A stretch of DNA of 64,000 bases from Ovis canadensis (GCF_042477335.2 NC_091255.1:49640501-49704500), one strand, 5' to 3'; shown: positions 33,100-44,749, numbered from the stretch's first letter. Made by a program: numbers and translations. The notes: a model not told the origin generated them from the letters alone.

Positions 33100-34150
33100 C
33101 GGTAGTTGTTGTTGTATCTCTTAGTTTACGCATAACGCCAGATAAGTGACTTGCCTAAAGTCATCTGCTAGTGTTGGAGCCAGTAGTTATTCCAACAGTT
33201 ATTATTTATTCCAATCTATGGCAACATTGGAAGCCTAAGGAGTTGAAGAATGAAATTGTGGAAACTTCATTCCCTGTCAATAAGGAATGTCTGCTTTATT
33301 TAGGAATTTTAATGACAAATTATTTTTAAAATTGTTGTTGTGTGTGAAATGGCTAATTTTGAGAGTCATCTGGAAGAACTCTATGTCTTAATCAGTATCC
33401 TCAGGAATGTGAGGAATTATCCCCCTCAGAGCCTTCTCGGAATTCCAAAGCACACTTTAAGGACAAAGTATTAAAGTTGGACATAGTTGAGTGGTCCTGA
33501 GGCGCTATAAACAGAACCACCATCTAGATGAAGGTAGCAGCCTGCCAGCACGATGAACCCTTCCAGGTATAGGTCCCACAGCCCTAGGTGGTCTCAAGCC
33601 CACCTTGCCTTTACCCCACTGTCTCTTGCTTCAGTGTCTCCTCATTCAGAAGGCTTCCTTCTGCTTACAGACCCCTTGTGATTTTCAATTATTTCAAATT
33701 GTCAGGGTCTGCAGGAAAATCATGTCACTCAGCAGGTTTTTTTTTCCCCCTCTGTCTCTGGATGTGCTTGGTTCTGACCTGTGCTTTACAATTAAGTCTG
33801 TTCTAGATCTGTGACTGAAGGCTGCAATTTAAGCCTTCTTTTCAAGCATTCTGTCCACAGAATCCCTTGCAGGCTTATCCAGACCTGCACCAGCCACTGT
33901 GGCTGACCAGGGTGTGGTGTTACAGTGCAACAAACATGATCCAATAATAATGATGAGCTTGGGATCAAACAGAACATTCTACATCTGAGAAAATGCTACA
34001 AGATGAGCAAGTCTCTAGAAGGCTAAGGAGGAAAATTCTGACAAAAGGAAAACAAAGTGTAGTGAGAGAATTAAAGAAAATAGTTTTTAAAATTATTAAC
34101 AAAAAACAATGATCAAGAATATATAGACAGAAATTGGATGTTTGAACTGT
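33100..34150. other. Intergenic, no gene recognised
   Basis: About 1 kb unclassified. The 72-codon and 69-codon overlapping frames at 33,588-33,814 look like chance frames. Confidence 0.45.
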
Positions 34151-34154
34151 CAAC

Positions 34155-34422
34155 CAGTAAACTGTCAGATACTTTGACCACCTGATGCAAACAGCTGACT
34201 CACTGGAAAAGACCCTGATGCTAGGGAAAGATTGGAAGCAAAAGGAGAAGAGAGAGAAGAGGGAGGCAGGGGATGAGAGAGTTAAGTAGCATCACTGGCT
34301 CAACGGACATGAATTTGAGCAAACTCCGGGAGGTATTGAAGGACGGGGAAATCTAGCGTGCTGTAGTCCATGGGGTCACAAAGAGTTGGACATGACTTGG
34401 CGACTAAACAACAACAAAAGTG
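34155..34422 (+). mobile_element. BovB 3' end, diverged
   Basis: Sense BovB tail: CTTTGACCACCTGATGCAAA, GAAAAGACCCTGATGCTAGG, GAGTTGGACATGACTTGGCG. Old copy. Confidence 0.88.
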
Positions 34423-34424
34423 TC

Positions 34425-35160
34425 AAACTTAATTAAGAGGAAATTCCATTGTACATACTGACAATGTAAAGGTTTTAAAAATAATGAGCTACTTGTTGAG
34501 AAAACTTTATTCCAAGAAAACTACTTCTCTTCAAGCGGTGGCTTATTGTTTGACTGTAAGAATGCACATGTCCAGCCTGAGAAGAGAACTGGGGTGTAAT
34601 GAAATATTTCGGTCTTCCAACCCCTTCGAATTTTTTCATTCAATTATGTAGTAGCTAATTTCTGATCATATACTATGTGTCAAGTATTGTGCTGGTCAAT
34701 GGGAATCCAGCAGTAAAGAAAGTCAGTCAAGTTCTGGGTCTTCACAAAGATTTCCTTGCCTGATTTCTGTAGCTGGGCAGGTAGATGAGACCAGGTGTGT
34801 AAACAGCACATTCCAAAAACTCTTTAAGATCAGATGTCAGGAAGTCAGTACATTATTTCTCAGGATAACAATAGTGGCTAGTCTCCTGACCAGCCTACAA
34901 GTATGTAAAAGCCACAAAAACATATCTACTGTGGATTAATGTTATTTTTTCAAATACATTAGCATGGTTTGCATAGTAAAATTGGTTAGAGTTCTAAATT
35001 AGAAATGGTTCTAGCCAAGCTACATTTCTCCTTCCTTGGCTGGAGGGATTCTGGAAAATATGGCATACTGGCTCTTCTAGGACAGGCATTTCAGTGGTTA
35101 GGAATTCTAGGTATCAATTCATTGCAGTTTTCTAGGTCAGGGAACAAATGGGATTCTGAC
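34425..35160. other. Intergenic, no gene recognised
   Basis: No coding or repeat family that I can name. Confidence 0.5.
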
Positions 35161-35166
35161 TTAGGT

Positions 35167-35456
35167 GGTTGTTGTTCCGTCACCAAGTTGTGTCTCACTC
35201 TGTGAACCCATGGACTGCAGCACGCCAGGCTACTCTGTCCTTCACTATTTCCCAGAGTTTGCTCAAATTCACGTCCATTGAGTCAGCGATACTACCTAAC
35301 TGCTCATCCTCTGCTGCCCTTTTGTCCTTTTGCCTTCAGTCTCTCTCTCAGCATCAGGATCTTTTCCAATGAATCAGCTCTTTGCACCAGGTGGTCAAAA
35401 CACTGGAGCTCAAGTTTCAGCATCAGTCCTTCCAATGAATATTTAGGACTTAGGTT
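35167..35456 (-). mobile_element. BovB 3' end, antisense
   Basis: Reverse BovB tail beginning GTTGTTGTTCCGTCACCAAG and reading to CCTTCCAATGAATATTTAGG. Old and indel-rich. Confidence 0.88.
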
Positions 35457-35788
35457 TCCTCCCCCTTATCACAGATGTGAGAATGATTCATTAGTCAAGT
35501 TTGGGATCAGAGAGACTTCCTGTCAACTCTGCACTTCCTCAGCATGAATGAAAACTTTGACTTGAAATATGAAGGTGGTCCATGTAAGAGGTTCTAAAGT
35601 ATTTGGATTGCTATTAAAATTAGAGACCTTGTTCATGAATTGTTCCTAAAATTAAAAAATAAATGGCCCTTGGAAAATCTTTCTTCACTTGTTACTTCTG
35701 ACCCCCCATAGTATAACATAAGCTAAAAAATGAACTTTTGAAGATTAATAAACATTAAAGAAACACATTTGCTTCTGAGAAATAAAAA

Positions 35789-35794
35789 TTTATT
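35789..35794 (-). promoter_or_regulatory. Polyadenylation signal of KRTAP2 copy 3
   Basis: AATAAA in the gene direction, about 355 bp past the stop. Weaker than at copies 1 and 2 because several A/T-rich alternatives lie nearby. Confidence 0.45.
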
Positions 35795-36148
35795 ATTTTA
35801 CCATGCAAAGCCCCAGGATAAATGTAATATTGTCCTAGAAAAATATCTCATCTTGAAATAGTAGAGAAGTGATGATGAGTCAGTGGACTAGGGCTCTATT
35901 CAAGAGCAATTTTAATCTTTGTTTATTCATTTTTTAAAGCCAAGAATTCAAATCCTGAAAGCTGGAATTTTTCTAAAGACTGTCAAAGAAGGCCAGATTT
36001 AGGTACATATTTATGTGGGAAAATGGATCAAGAGTTACTGCTCAGTTAATTGTTGCAGGCACGTGGGTTTCAAAAGTAGTGTCTCGCATCTGATCTGAAG
36101 GGCTGGCACATGTTTCTGAATACCTGGGGTGATATCCTGCAGCGCTGC

Positions 36149-36547
36149 TCAGCAGCAGGGGGAGGTCCTGAAGGTGCGGCAGGTGGTGCGGCAGAGGGCC
36201 GGCTGGCAGCTGGTGGGGCGGCAGCACGGGGACTGCACAGAGACGGGCTGGCAGCACGTGGTGGCCCAGCAGCAGGGGCGGCAGACCACGGCCTGGCACG
36301 ACGTGGGGCAGCAGGTGATGGGGCGGCAGCAGCCCTCCTGCAGGCTGCAGGGGTCGCAGCAGACCGGGCGGCGGCAGGGCTCGCAGATGGGGCGCGTGCA
36401 GCGGGACACGAAGGTCACGGGGCGGCTCACGGTGGTCTGGCTGGACACTGGGCGGCAGCAGCAGGGGTCGCGGTAGCAGCAGGGCTGGAGGCAGCCTCCG
36501 CCACAGCTGAGGGAGGAGAAGGTGGGGCCGCAGCAGGAGCCGGTCAT
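36149..36547 (-). CDS. KRTAP2: Keratin-associated protein 2, copy 3 (high-sulfur, BIIIA-like)
   Basis: Intronless 132-residue KAP2 protein with the same predicted matrix role and landmarks as copy 1. At the variable sites it has C23, C24 (the only copy with Cys here), S36 and L118 (Pro in the other three). Homology to the other copies starts just past the stop codon and ends about 130 bp upstream of the ATG. The 220-codon antisense-frame reading that spans this gene is a frame shadow: it does not begin at the family start and lacks Cys spacing. A GATTGG (CCAAT complement) sits at 36,721-36,726, 174 bp upstream of the ATG. Confidence 0.96.
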   Translation of the reverse strand: MTGSCCGPTFSSLSCGGGCLQPCCYRDPCCCRPVSSQTTVSRPVTFVSRCTRPICEPCRRPVCCDPCSLQEGCCRPITCCPTSCQAVVCRPCCWATTCCQPVSVQSPCCRPTSCQPALCRTTCRTFRTSPCC

Positions 36548-36632
36548 GGTGGTGTGTGGGGCCGAGTGGGGCTGAGGTGGTGAGAGGAGTTGAGTGTTCT
36601 CGGGTGTGAGTGTCTTCCCCCTGCTTGGGGCC

Positions 36633-36641
36633 CTTTATATA
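36633..36641 (-). promoter_or_regulatory. TATA box of KRTAP2 copy 3
   Basis: TATATAAAG in the gene direction, 86-94 bp upstream of the ATG. Confidence 0.88.
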
Positions 36642-36729
36642 CCCTGGACAGGAGCTGATGATCCCCATGAGAAGCTGTTGTTTCCTGGAGTTGTGGTTGC
36701 CCATTGAAATGAAAACCCCAGATTGGTGG

Positions 36730-37610
36730 ATTCAACTGCTGAGGCAGCAATACCAGCATCACTGATAGGTGCTTTTCTTTCTTCCTGTCTGCTTTTCTCC
36801 TTGAAATGAATACTTGATGATTTGCATCATCTGAAAAATTACTCGTTGAACAGCTAATCCTTCTAGACCATGTCATGCGACAGACGAGCTGAAAGTTGGA
36901 GGAGTCCAGTGTTGGCACCCTCCCACTTTCCTCTGTTCATCATCCATGACTAAGCATGGGATCATAAGGGTCATGAGTCATAAGCCTGGTTTCTGATTGA
37001 CACTGAAATGAAGGATGAGTTTCTGGAAAACCAAAATGGCTTGGTTTTGGTTTTACACAAACTAAAAAGGTGACGTGTACTGCTTCTGCAATGGAGCAAA
37101 TGGCCCAGTCTGTGCTTCTGCAAAATAATGTGTTATTTCACCTTGTTTATCAGGAAATCACCACCTAAGTCACTCAAGTAATGCTGTTTCGAGGCCTGAA
37201 TTGGCCTATCACTTCATAGCAACATACAGGACCCTTGCTAAGTAAACAGTGCTATACTGTAGTTTCTTATCACAGAGTAATTGCAAATTTTAGAAAGGCA
37301 AGACAAAGGCAAGGAAACCAATTAAAGGAGACAAACTTTTCATGCAACAGTAAGGCCAAAGAAGTAAAGATTTTATTCATATTATGCCCTTCTGAGTATT
37401 CCTTCTTGAGTCTTAGAAATAACACCGAAATTGGAATATTTCTTGCTTCCTAGGCGTGACATAAGCACTTACACCGAGTTCTTCAACACACATTAAAATA
37501 TTTATAAAGGGACTAATTATCTTTCTGTTGTAGATGCTTTGGTTTGTTGGCTGAGGATTTTGCTTGCTTACACATCAAGTGTGAAGGTGGGCTTCTAAGA
37601 AAGACAAGGG
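36730..37610. other. Intergenic, no gene recognised
   Basis: No coding gene or nameable repeat seen. Confidence 0.5.
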
Positions 37611-37613
37611 GAG

Positions 37614-37735
37614 GGACTTCCCTGGTGGTCCAGTGGTTAAGACTCTGTGCTTCCGCTGCAGGGGGCATAGGTTCCATCCCTGGTTGGGGAAAGAAAATCC
37701 CAGATGACACATGGTACAGCCAAAAAAAATAATAA
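37614..37735 (+). mobile_element. CHR-type tRNA-derived SINE
   Basis: Sense copy: GACTTCCCTGGTGGTCCAGT, GCTTCCGCTGCAGGGGGCAT, ending in an A-rich tail (AAAAAAAATAATAAT). Fairly well preserved. Confidence 0.9.
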
Positions 37736-37739
37736 TTTA

Positions 37740-38303
37740 AAAAATGACAAAGGGAAGTAAGTGAGCTGGTGACTGATAAAATTGTTTTGTCTTTTTCAGT
37801 CTCAGCTGAGAAAAATGGGGGTACAGAAAATAAACGTAAATTGGAAAAAAGGTTAAAAATAACACTGTACTCTTTTCTATTGGCATAGCATTGTAAACCA
37901 ACTATACTTCAAAAAATGTGACAATAAATAAATAAATGCTAAAAAAAGATAACATTGAACAAAGGTTGCTGAGGCAATTGACACACTTTGGTCCACCATA
38001 ATTCTGGTTCTTAAAGGCCTTTGAGTTTCTGATCCATGATAGTTTATCCCAATTTGTGGAAAGCCAAATTGGTGAAATGATTTCTCCAGAGAAGTAGAGG
38101 TAAAAGAGTGGCAAAGCTTCAGCAATACTGCACAGCATCTTTTGAGCACAAACACTGATGCATAACTTCTGGTCTTTTTCCAACTCTGAGTCATTTTAAA
38201 AGAGTGAACAGGTAGTAGTAGTAATCAAAACTTCTGTCTCATATAAGGAAATAAAAAAAGAACTTGCTTAATTTATGGTTTATTTTAGCATATTGTTATT
38301 TGG
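37740..38303. other. Intergenic with an L1 tail remnant
   Basis: About 37,885-37,945 resembles an L1 3' tail (CATTGTAAACCAACTATACT). The frames at 37,877-38,194 on the minus strand have no family features. Confidence 0.45.
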
Positions 38304-38315
38304 CTTAGAATATAT

Positions 38316-38536
38316 TGTTGTTTGTTTAGTCACTAAATTGTGACCAACTCTTTTGCGATGCTATGAACTGTAGCCCAGCAGGCTCTTCTGTCCATGGGAT
38401 TTCCCAGGGAAGACTAGTGGAATGGGTTGCCATTTCCTCCTCCAGGGAATCTTCCCCACCCAAGAATCAAACCTGAGTCTCCCACACCTCCTGCATTGGC
38501 AGGCAGATTCTTTACCTAAGGGATTCCAGGGAAGCC
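38316..38536 (-). mobile_element. Bov-tA SINE, antisense
   Basis: Complete reverse copy with a perfect 12-bp target-site duplication CTTAGAATATAT at 38,304-38,315 and 38,537-38,548. Confidence 0.93.
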
Positions 38537-38696
38537 CTTAGAATATATACAGAGATTCAAACATTAGGAATAGGAATACGTCTGTAAATGCATTGCTTAT
38601 TTTAACTGACAAATGGACATAGTCCTAAGAAATCTTGTGTTCTGTGATCATGGACTGTCAGAAACTTTGCTATTTGAAGTAATAATAGTAACAAGG

Positions 38697-38911
38697 GCTG
38701 TGCTATGCTTATTCATGTCTGACTCTCTGTGGCCCCATGGACTGTAGCCTGTCAGGCTCTTCTGTCCGTGGAGTTTTACAGGCAAGAATACTGAAGTGGG
38801 TTGCCATTCCCTACTCCAGGAGATCTTCCTGACTCATGGCTGGAATCTGTTTCTCTTGCATCTTCTGCCTTGGCAGACGAATTGTTTACCACTGAGCCAC
38901 CTGGGAATCCC
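38697..38911 (-). mobile_element. Bov-tA SINE, antisense
   Basis: Reverse copy from GGCTGTGCTATGCTTATTCA to GAGCCACCTGGGAATCCC. AAGTAATAA appears on both sides as a likely target-site duplication. Confidence 0.9.
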
Positions 38912-39745
38912 AAGTAATAAGGGGACATCCCACTATTGCTTGGATAGGACCTTAATCACCTTAACACAAAAGCAGTCTCAATATCCAATCCAGGGGGCAG
39001 AGAATCAGATAACGAGATTTTCAGATATCACATTCCGCAGTTGTCTTAACTATGTGGTTTCCAGAGAAAGGAGACATTAAGTCCATTTCACTGCCCAGTG
39101 CTGCTGTTAATTCTTTTACACAAAGCCACATTTTGCTTTGAACCTACCATTTCATGTAATTTTACCTAAATTCTCCCATTCCTCTAAACCCTATAAAAAA
39201 CCTTTACCTTCCCTTGGTGGGATGTCCTGTGTTCCTAATGCCGTGTGGTCTCCCTTGCTATAGCACACTAATGGACCTAAGTTTGTTAGAAAAGGGATGT
39301 GTCCCTGGCCTTTATCTCATGGGCTTTTTTAGTTACATTGTGCAAATTCCAGATGCTCTGCAAGAGCATAATCGTTAGAGTGGAAACAAGTAAACATTAT
39401 CCAAGGTGGTGATAAATTTTGGGATTTTTTAGTTGGATTGAAAAAGCATGTAGTGATGATGACATTTTCTGATGGTCAGAAAAAGCCATGCCCTCATCTC
39501 AGTAGTTTCATGAGTTGTGTTTTGGTATGAGTGTCATGAGTTATGTTTTTTTTAGAAACTAATTTGGGGGCCCTGGATGTTGGGACATTTTTCAAGTTCT
39601 GAAAATAGAAAATGCATTCTGTGTTCTCCAAAATGATCCTTAAAATAGCCTCCAATCATAAGTGTCAGAGATGGGAATGGGGAAGATTGAGGGAAAAAGG
39701 GCAGGAGGAGGGTGGGGAACACAAAGAAGTCAGAGAAAGAGAAAT
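38912..39745. other. Intergenic, no gene recognised
   Basis: Nothing recognised. Confidence 0.5.
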
Positions 39746-39749
39746 ATCA

Positions 39750-40095
39750 GAACCTAAAAAGGAATAATACAAGTAAACTTATTTATAAAACTGAAACAGA
39801 CTCGCAGACTTAGAGAATGGAATACTTATGGTTACCAGGAGGGAAGGATAGCAGGGAGAGATAGGGAGTATGGGATCAAAATGTACACACTGCTTTATTT
39901 AAAAGGGCTAACCAACAAGGACCTACTGTATACCAAAGGGCACTCTGCTCAGTGCTATGTGGCAGTCTGGTTGGGATGGGAGTTTGGGAGAGAAAGGATG
40001 TGTATATATGTATGTCTGAGTCCCTTTGCCATCCACCTGAAACTATCACCACATTACTAATTGGCTATATGCCAGTATAAAATGAAAAGTTAAAA
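39750..40095 (+). mobile_element. L1 3' end
   Basis: Sense L1 tail: GAATACTTATGGTTACCAGG, AAGGACCTACTGTATACCAA, ACCTGAAACTATCACCACAT. Confidence 0.8.
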
Positions 40096-40099
40096 TATA

Positions 40100-40815
40100 A
40101 ATTCTTCCTCCACCACCTGTCAATTTTGAAATTTAGAGAAAACACTTTAACCCTAGCAGCCCCAGTTTCCTCATCTGTAATAAGAGTCTCTGATGTTCTT
40201 CATAATCCAAGTTTATTATAAAATCCATAAAAATGTAGAAGACAGAAGATACAGGTATTATTAATTGAAAAGAGAAAATATTTAATTTGGAAAAGACAAA
40301 AGGTCTGTGTGATCACGGAACTAGTGGGATTTATTTCTGGAATTTAAAAAAATATCTCTTCTAAGTGGTTTAAGTATTTATCTCCTTAAATCTAAGGAAG
40401 ACTAAACAAGTAATCTTTTGGAGTCTCCTACAGCTTTGTGTTTAATTCCTTTGGGTTAGGGTGAAAGGGAAAGTATAACTATTAAATGCATGTATATCCC
40501 CAGTTCTTATTACCCCTGATGATAAACCCCTATTCATATTCATAAACCCTGCCATCAAGGACTCTTTCCTACATACTGTAAACCAGCCTTTAAAGAGCCC
40601 TTTCATCCTGAAACAGCCCTGACCTAATGACGAATTTTTTTGTGCCATTTATATTTATTAGAAAATTAGCCTCTGGCAATGGTTATGGATTATCCTGCTG
40701 AAAAAAGTCTTCCCCTGAATGCCTTCCAACTCAAAATAACATGATATGTAATAAGTAGCACATTTTTTGAGCCTGTTTGTTATAGCGATGATCAAATGTT
40801 CAACAAATATGAATG
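40100..40815. other. Intergenic, no gene recognised
   Basis: AT-rich unclassified sequence. Confidence 0.45.
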
Positions 40816-40819
40816 GTAT

Positions 40820-41449
40820 TGAAACAGGCCAGGACGCTGTGGGGCCCCCATGTCCCCTGCCTACTTTTTGTTTGCAGAAAAGCTTTAGCTTCCTAAGCCT
40901 CCCCCAAGTTCCAAAGAGCAAATTTAATTGAAGAAATGAGAAAACACAGAAACAAAGGAAGACAGTCAAGCAAGATAAAATCATGATAGTTCAGCCATAA
41001 AACAAAGTCAAGGACTTTCAGTTCCTTGTCAAGGATACTATTCTGAGCCATACCTTTCAGTTGTTTTGCAGACACTGAACCCCCCATCAGGCGGAAGAAA
41101 TTAATTGCATGCTGATCACAAGCGCAGAGACCCCAGACCAATTGGAATCAGAAGGTTGAAGGCAGATTCCTAAAATATCACCCTACTAACCTCACCATCA
41201 ACCAATCAGAAAACTGAGTGTGAGCTGATCCTGGACCCTAAGACCCTCCTCTTCACCTTGTCTTTAAAAACACTTCCCTGAGATCCATTGGGGAGTTCAG
41301 GTCTTTTGAGCCCAAGCTGCCAATTCTCCTTGCTTGGTTCCATGTTGGTATCCTTGCAGTCAACTCTGTACTTTTCTTCACCACAATGCAGTGTCAAAAG
41401 ATTTGTTTTACTGTGTGTGAGCGAGCAGATCTAAATTGGTTTGGTAACA
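40820..41449 (+). mobile_element. Old solo LTR, probably class I endogenous retrovirus
   Basis: The region reads as one promoter-like LTR block, with GGCCCCCATGTCCCCTGCCT near its left side and a right part with CCTTGTCTTTAAAAACACTT and GGTTTGGTAACA at the end. It can be bounded by TG and CA with weak 4-bp flank similarity (GTAT and GTAG). No internal viral genes are adjacent. The left boundary is uncertain by up to 170 bp. A fossil. Confidence 0.5.
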
Positions 41450-41908
41450 GTAGGGGTGCTTCCTATGTGCCAGGCACTTTATATACATTAAGTTGCTTAA
41501 CTTACCCAGAAATTTACATTGATAAATATTAATTTTCTCATTTTGTAGACAGGGAAAACTGGAGGTCAGAAAATTTAAGTTAAACTGATGAATTTTTTGC
41601 TTTAAGTAAATATATACCTTTTAGAATTCTTTTCATAAAGACAATTCGCTTCTCATGTATTTTGATTCAATAAGTAGAAATTGACTACCAGCTATATTCT
41701 AAACATCAGCCTCAGTAATGGGAACCAGGCAAATTGTGGCTCCTTCATTGGAGGTAGAGAAATAGATAATCACAATACTGTGCCTTGTGAAGAGGCAAGG
41801 AAGTATAGGATGTTATTGGCACAACTCACGGGCACCTAACCTAGCTTGTGGGTGTGTGCATGTGTGTTCATGAATGTCATGCATGCGTGTTTGTGTGATG
41901 GAGGGCTT

Positions 41909-42319
41909 CAGTTCAGTTCAGTCGCTCAGTCGTGTCCGACTCTTTGCGACCCCATGAACTGCAGCATGCCAGGCCTCCCTGTCCATCACCAACTCCTGGA
42001 GTTCACTCAGACTCACGTCCATCGAGTCGGTGATGCCATCTCATCCTCTGTCATCCCCTTCTCTTCCTGTCCCAATCCCTCCCAGCATCAGAGTCTTCCA
42101 ATGAGTCAACTCTTCGCATGAGGTGGCCAAAGTACTGGAGTTTCAGCTTTAGCATCACTCCTTCCAAAGAACACCCAGGGCTGATCTCCTTCAGAATGGA
42201 CTGGTTGGATCTCCTTGCAGTCCAAGGGACTCTCAAGAGTCTTCTCCAACACCACAGTTCAAAAGCATCAATTCTCTGGCGCTCAGCTTTCTTCACAGTC
42301 CAATTCTCACATCCATACA
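41909..42319 (-). mobile_element. Young BovB 3' end, antisense, with target-site duplication
   Basis: Reverse BovB tail close to consensus, starting CAGTTCAGTTCAGTCGCTCA. A perfect 13-bp target-site duplication, TGATGGAGGGCTT, lies at 41,896-41,908 and 42,320-42,332. 5'-truncated insertion. Confidence 0.95.
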
Positions 42320-42332
42320 TGATGGAGGGCTT

Positions 42333-42812
42333 AGAACAATTGGAGAGGACTGAGCTGAATCTTGGAAATGACTCAGGGTTAGGTAGATGGAGACGGTGGA
42401 GGGAAGGAGTAGATGAAAAGATATTCCAGATTAAATGAAGAACATGACAAAAGCAAAGACAGGGAACTTTGTGACTTGTGCCAGCTACTGTGAGAAGTTC
42501 AGAGTTGTTTAGAGTGAAACATAGTTGGGGAGTGTTGAGACATGAACCTGGAGATGTGGGCAAAGGACAAGCCACACAGGACCTAGTGTGCTCAGATTTC
42601 CTATGCACGTGGGCAGTCTGAGGACTGGTCTCACAGTCCTGTACCACTGGTTAAGACTCGTACCTGGATCCCTGTACCTCTCCTTTCCCTCTCCTGTCTC
42701 CTTCATCCTCTCCATCTGTCTTCCTTTTCATTGTTTGCTCATCTGTGTACACTAATAAACGTGCACTAATGAATGAATCAGGTAGCAGGGGGGGTTACAG
42801 GAAAAAAATTAG
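42333..42812. other. Intergenic, no gene recognised
   Basis: Nothing recognised. Confidence 0.5.
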
Positions 42813-42818
42813 TTTATT
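42813..42818 (-). promoter_or_regulatory. Polyadenylation signal of KRTAP2 copy 4
   Basis: AATAAA in the gene direction, 304 bp past the stop, in the context TTAGTTTATTGAAA. Confidence 0.55.
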
Positions 42819-43121
42819 GAAAAATAAGCAGGCAACACATTACAAAAGATGGAGGGGAGAGTTTGAGCAGCCTCTGGAATTCAGAATGGGTTTGCAACAC
42901 CCACTCTGGGGACTTTTAAAGATGGCTTTAGCATCCGTTGTGACTTCTGCTGATGGAGACACCTGCACATTTGATTGGACATCTGCTTATATATCCAGAT
43001 GGTAAAATATAAAATGACGATTGTCACCTTATGAAAAAAATGTCTATTTTTCTTTCAACTTAATTAAAATGCAGAGTGGATGCTTAAAATGCAGGATGTT
43101 GCTTTATAGGAAAGTGGGGTC

Positions 43122-43520
43122 TCAGCAGCAGGGGGAGGTCCTGAAGGTGCGGCAGGTGGTGCGGCAGGGGGCAGGCTGGCAGCTGGTGGGGCGGCAGCAT
43201 GGGGACTGCACAGAGACGGGCTGGCAGCACGTGGTGGCCCAGCAGCAGGGGCGGCAGACCACGGCCTGGCACGACGTGGGGCAGCAGGTGATGGGGCGGC
43301 AGCAGCCCTCCTGCAGGCTGCAGGGGTCGCAGCAGACCGGGCGGCGGCAGGGCTCGCAGATGGGGCGCGTGCAGCGGGACACGAAGGTCACAGGGCGGCT
43401 CACGGTGGTCTGGCAGGATACTGGGCGGCAGCAGCAGGGGTCACGGTAGTAGCGGGGCTGGAGGCAGCCTCCGCCACAGCTGAGGGAGGAGAAGGTGGGG
43501 CCGCAGCAGGAGCCGGTCAT
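43122..43520 (-). CDS. KRTAP2: Keratin-associated protein 2, copy 4 (high-sulfur, BIIIA-like)
   Basis: Intronless 132-residue KAP2 protein with the same predicted matrix role and landmarks as copy 1. At the variable sites it has R23, Y24, C36, P118 and P130, so its protein differs from copy 1 only at residue 23 and combines states found in copies 1 and 2. Its promoter segment CCTTGCTCGGGGCCCTTTAT is identical to copy 1, although copies 2 and 3 lie between them. This patchwork is best explained by exchange among copies. The 3' UTR is unlike the others from the stop codon on. It is the last KRTAP2 before the KRTAP4 genes, 12 kb away. Confidence 0.96.
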   Translation of the reverse strand: MTGSCCGPTFSSLSCGGGCLQPRYYRDPCCCRPVSCQTTVSRPVTFVSRCTRPICEPCRRPVCCDPCSLQEGCCRPITCCPTSCQAVVCRPCCWATTCCQPVSVQSPCCRPTSCQPAPCRTTCRTFRTSPCC

Positions 43521-43605
43521 GGTGGTGTGTGGGGCCGAGTGGGGTTGAGGTGGTGAGCGGAGTTGAGTGTTCTCAGGTGTGAGTGTCTTCCCCTTGCTCG
43601 GGGCC

Positions 43606-43614
43606 CTTTATATA
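43606..43614 (-). promoter_or_regulatory. TATA box of KRTAP2 copy 4
   Basis: TATATAAAG in the gene direction, 86-94 bp upstream of the ATG. Confidence 0.88.
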
Positions 43615-43639
43615 CCCTGGCCAGGAGCTGATGATCCCC

Positions 43640-44580
43640 AGAGACTCATGCCATTCCTTGTTAATATTCTGGCCAATTAAGTGAGGATTTAGCATTGACT
43701 AATATCAGTTTTGGTAACCCTCTACCCCTATATCCACGCACACACCCCACAGATATTTTCTGTTTTCTTGTTTTGTTTATATTCACCAAATCTAGCTACA
43801 TGATTTGAAGCTAGTGAAATTTCCTTTGAAATATTCTAATCCATATAAAGAAGAATGTGTTTTCCAAATTATGCTAGTATCTAATTACCCTTTGGCCTTG
43901 TAGTTAGCATTTTATTTCTGGACTTCAAAGACTCCCATAATTTCCACCCAAACAGTGACCTGGTATTTACAACCGTGCACATGAAGCTAACAGGCTCACA
44001 GTAGCACTCCAGGCATCCCGGAGTCACCTGTTGCCTAGGTGTCTCCTTCCATGACTCACTGAAAGACAAGCTTGTGGTTTTCCATATGAGGAGGGCCACA
44101 TGGCACCCAGGATGGCTGCCACATGGTTTAATCACTCCTCCCCAGGAGGGCCTGGGTGGTCCTGCCTTGGTTGCTGGTGTCTTCCCATTCACCTCCAGGT
44201 GGTTTCCCTCCTCACCTTCCAAACCAAACTCAACCTCTCGCTTAACGATAGCACCCTCATCAAGCATCCACTGCAATTTTTATCTGTGTAATTTCTTGGG
44301 GTTGTCATTGCATGTATAGATTCTGCGAGGAGATGGCAGAGAACTTATACAAATATCTCCTCATTTTATAAAAAGGGTCATGTGGTTTCACCATGGTCAC
44401 CTAATGGGGCCCCAGTCTCCTCATTCCTCAGTAAACAATGTCTACTCTGACTTTTCTGTTTATCAGGCTCTGCAGATGATACAGTTGTCAGGCAGGAGAG
44501 AGAATATCGTAAGTATTTTTTCCTTCCCCAGTTTTACTGGAATATAATTGACAATCTCAAGTAGGGATCACTTAGAGTGA
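43640..44580. other. Intergenic, no gene recognised
   Basis: A 131-codon minus-strand frame (43,881-44,276) and overlapping plus-strand frames occur in a somewhat GC-richer stretch. I recognise no protein family in them. Confidence 0.4.
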
Positions 44581-44586
44581 TTGCTG

Positions 44587-44749
44587 CCGTTGTTTAGTCG
44601 CTAAGTTGTGTCCGACTCTTTGTGACCCCATGGGCTGGAGACCTTGCCAGGCTCCTCTGTCTATGGGATTCTGGAGTGGATTGCCATTTCCTTCCCCAGG
44701 GCATCTTCTCGACCCAGATTCTTTACCCCTGAACCACCGGGGAAGTCCC
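44587..44749 (-). mobile_element. Bov-tA SINE, antisense, internally shortened
   Basis: Reverse copy from GTTGTTTAGTCGCTAAGTTG to CCACCGGGGAAGTCCCC, lacking part of the tRNA-like region. Confidence 0.88.

Noticed and set aside
36042-36704. 220-codon Pro/Leu-rich minus-strand frame across KRTAP2 copy 3
   Set aside because: Another frame of the same GC-rich CDS, starting beyond the TATA box and lacking the KAP Cys pattern. The equivalent frame is broken in the other copies.
42051-42647. 198-codon minus-strand frame containing reverse-transcriptase-like C-terminal sequence
   Set aside because: The recognisable part is the antisense BovB fragment at 41,909-42,319, joined by chance to unrelated open sequence.
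43881-44276. 131-codon minus-strand frame near KRTAP2 copy 4 as a gene
   Set aside because: No protein family recognised, no TATA box at a suitable distance, and overlapping frames on the other strand. Chance frame most likely.
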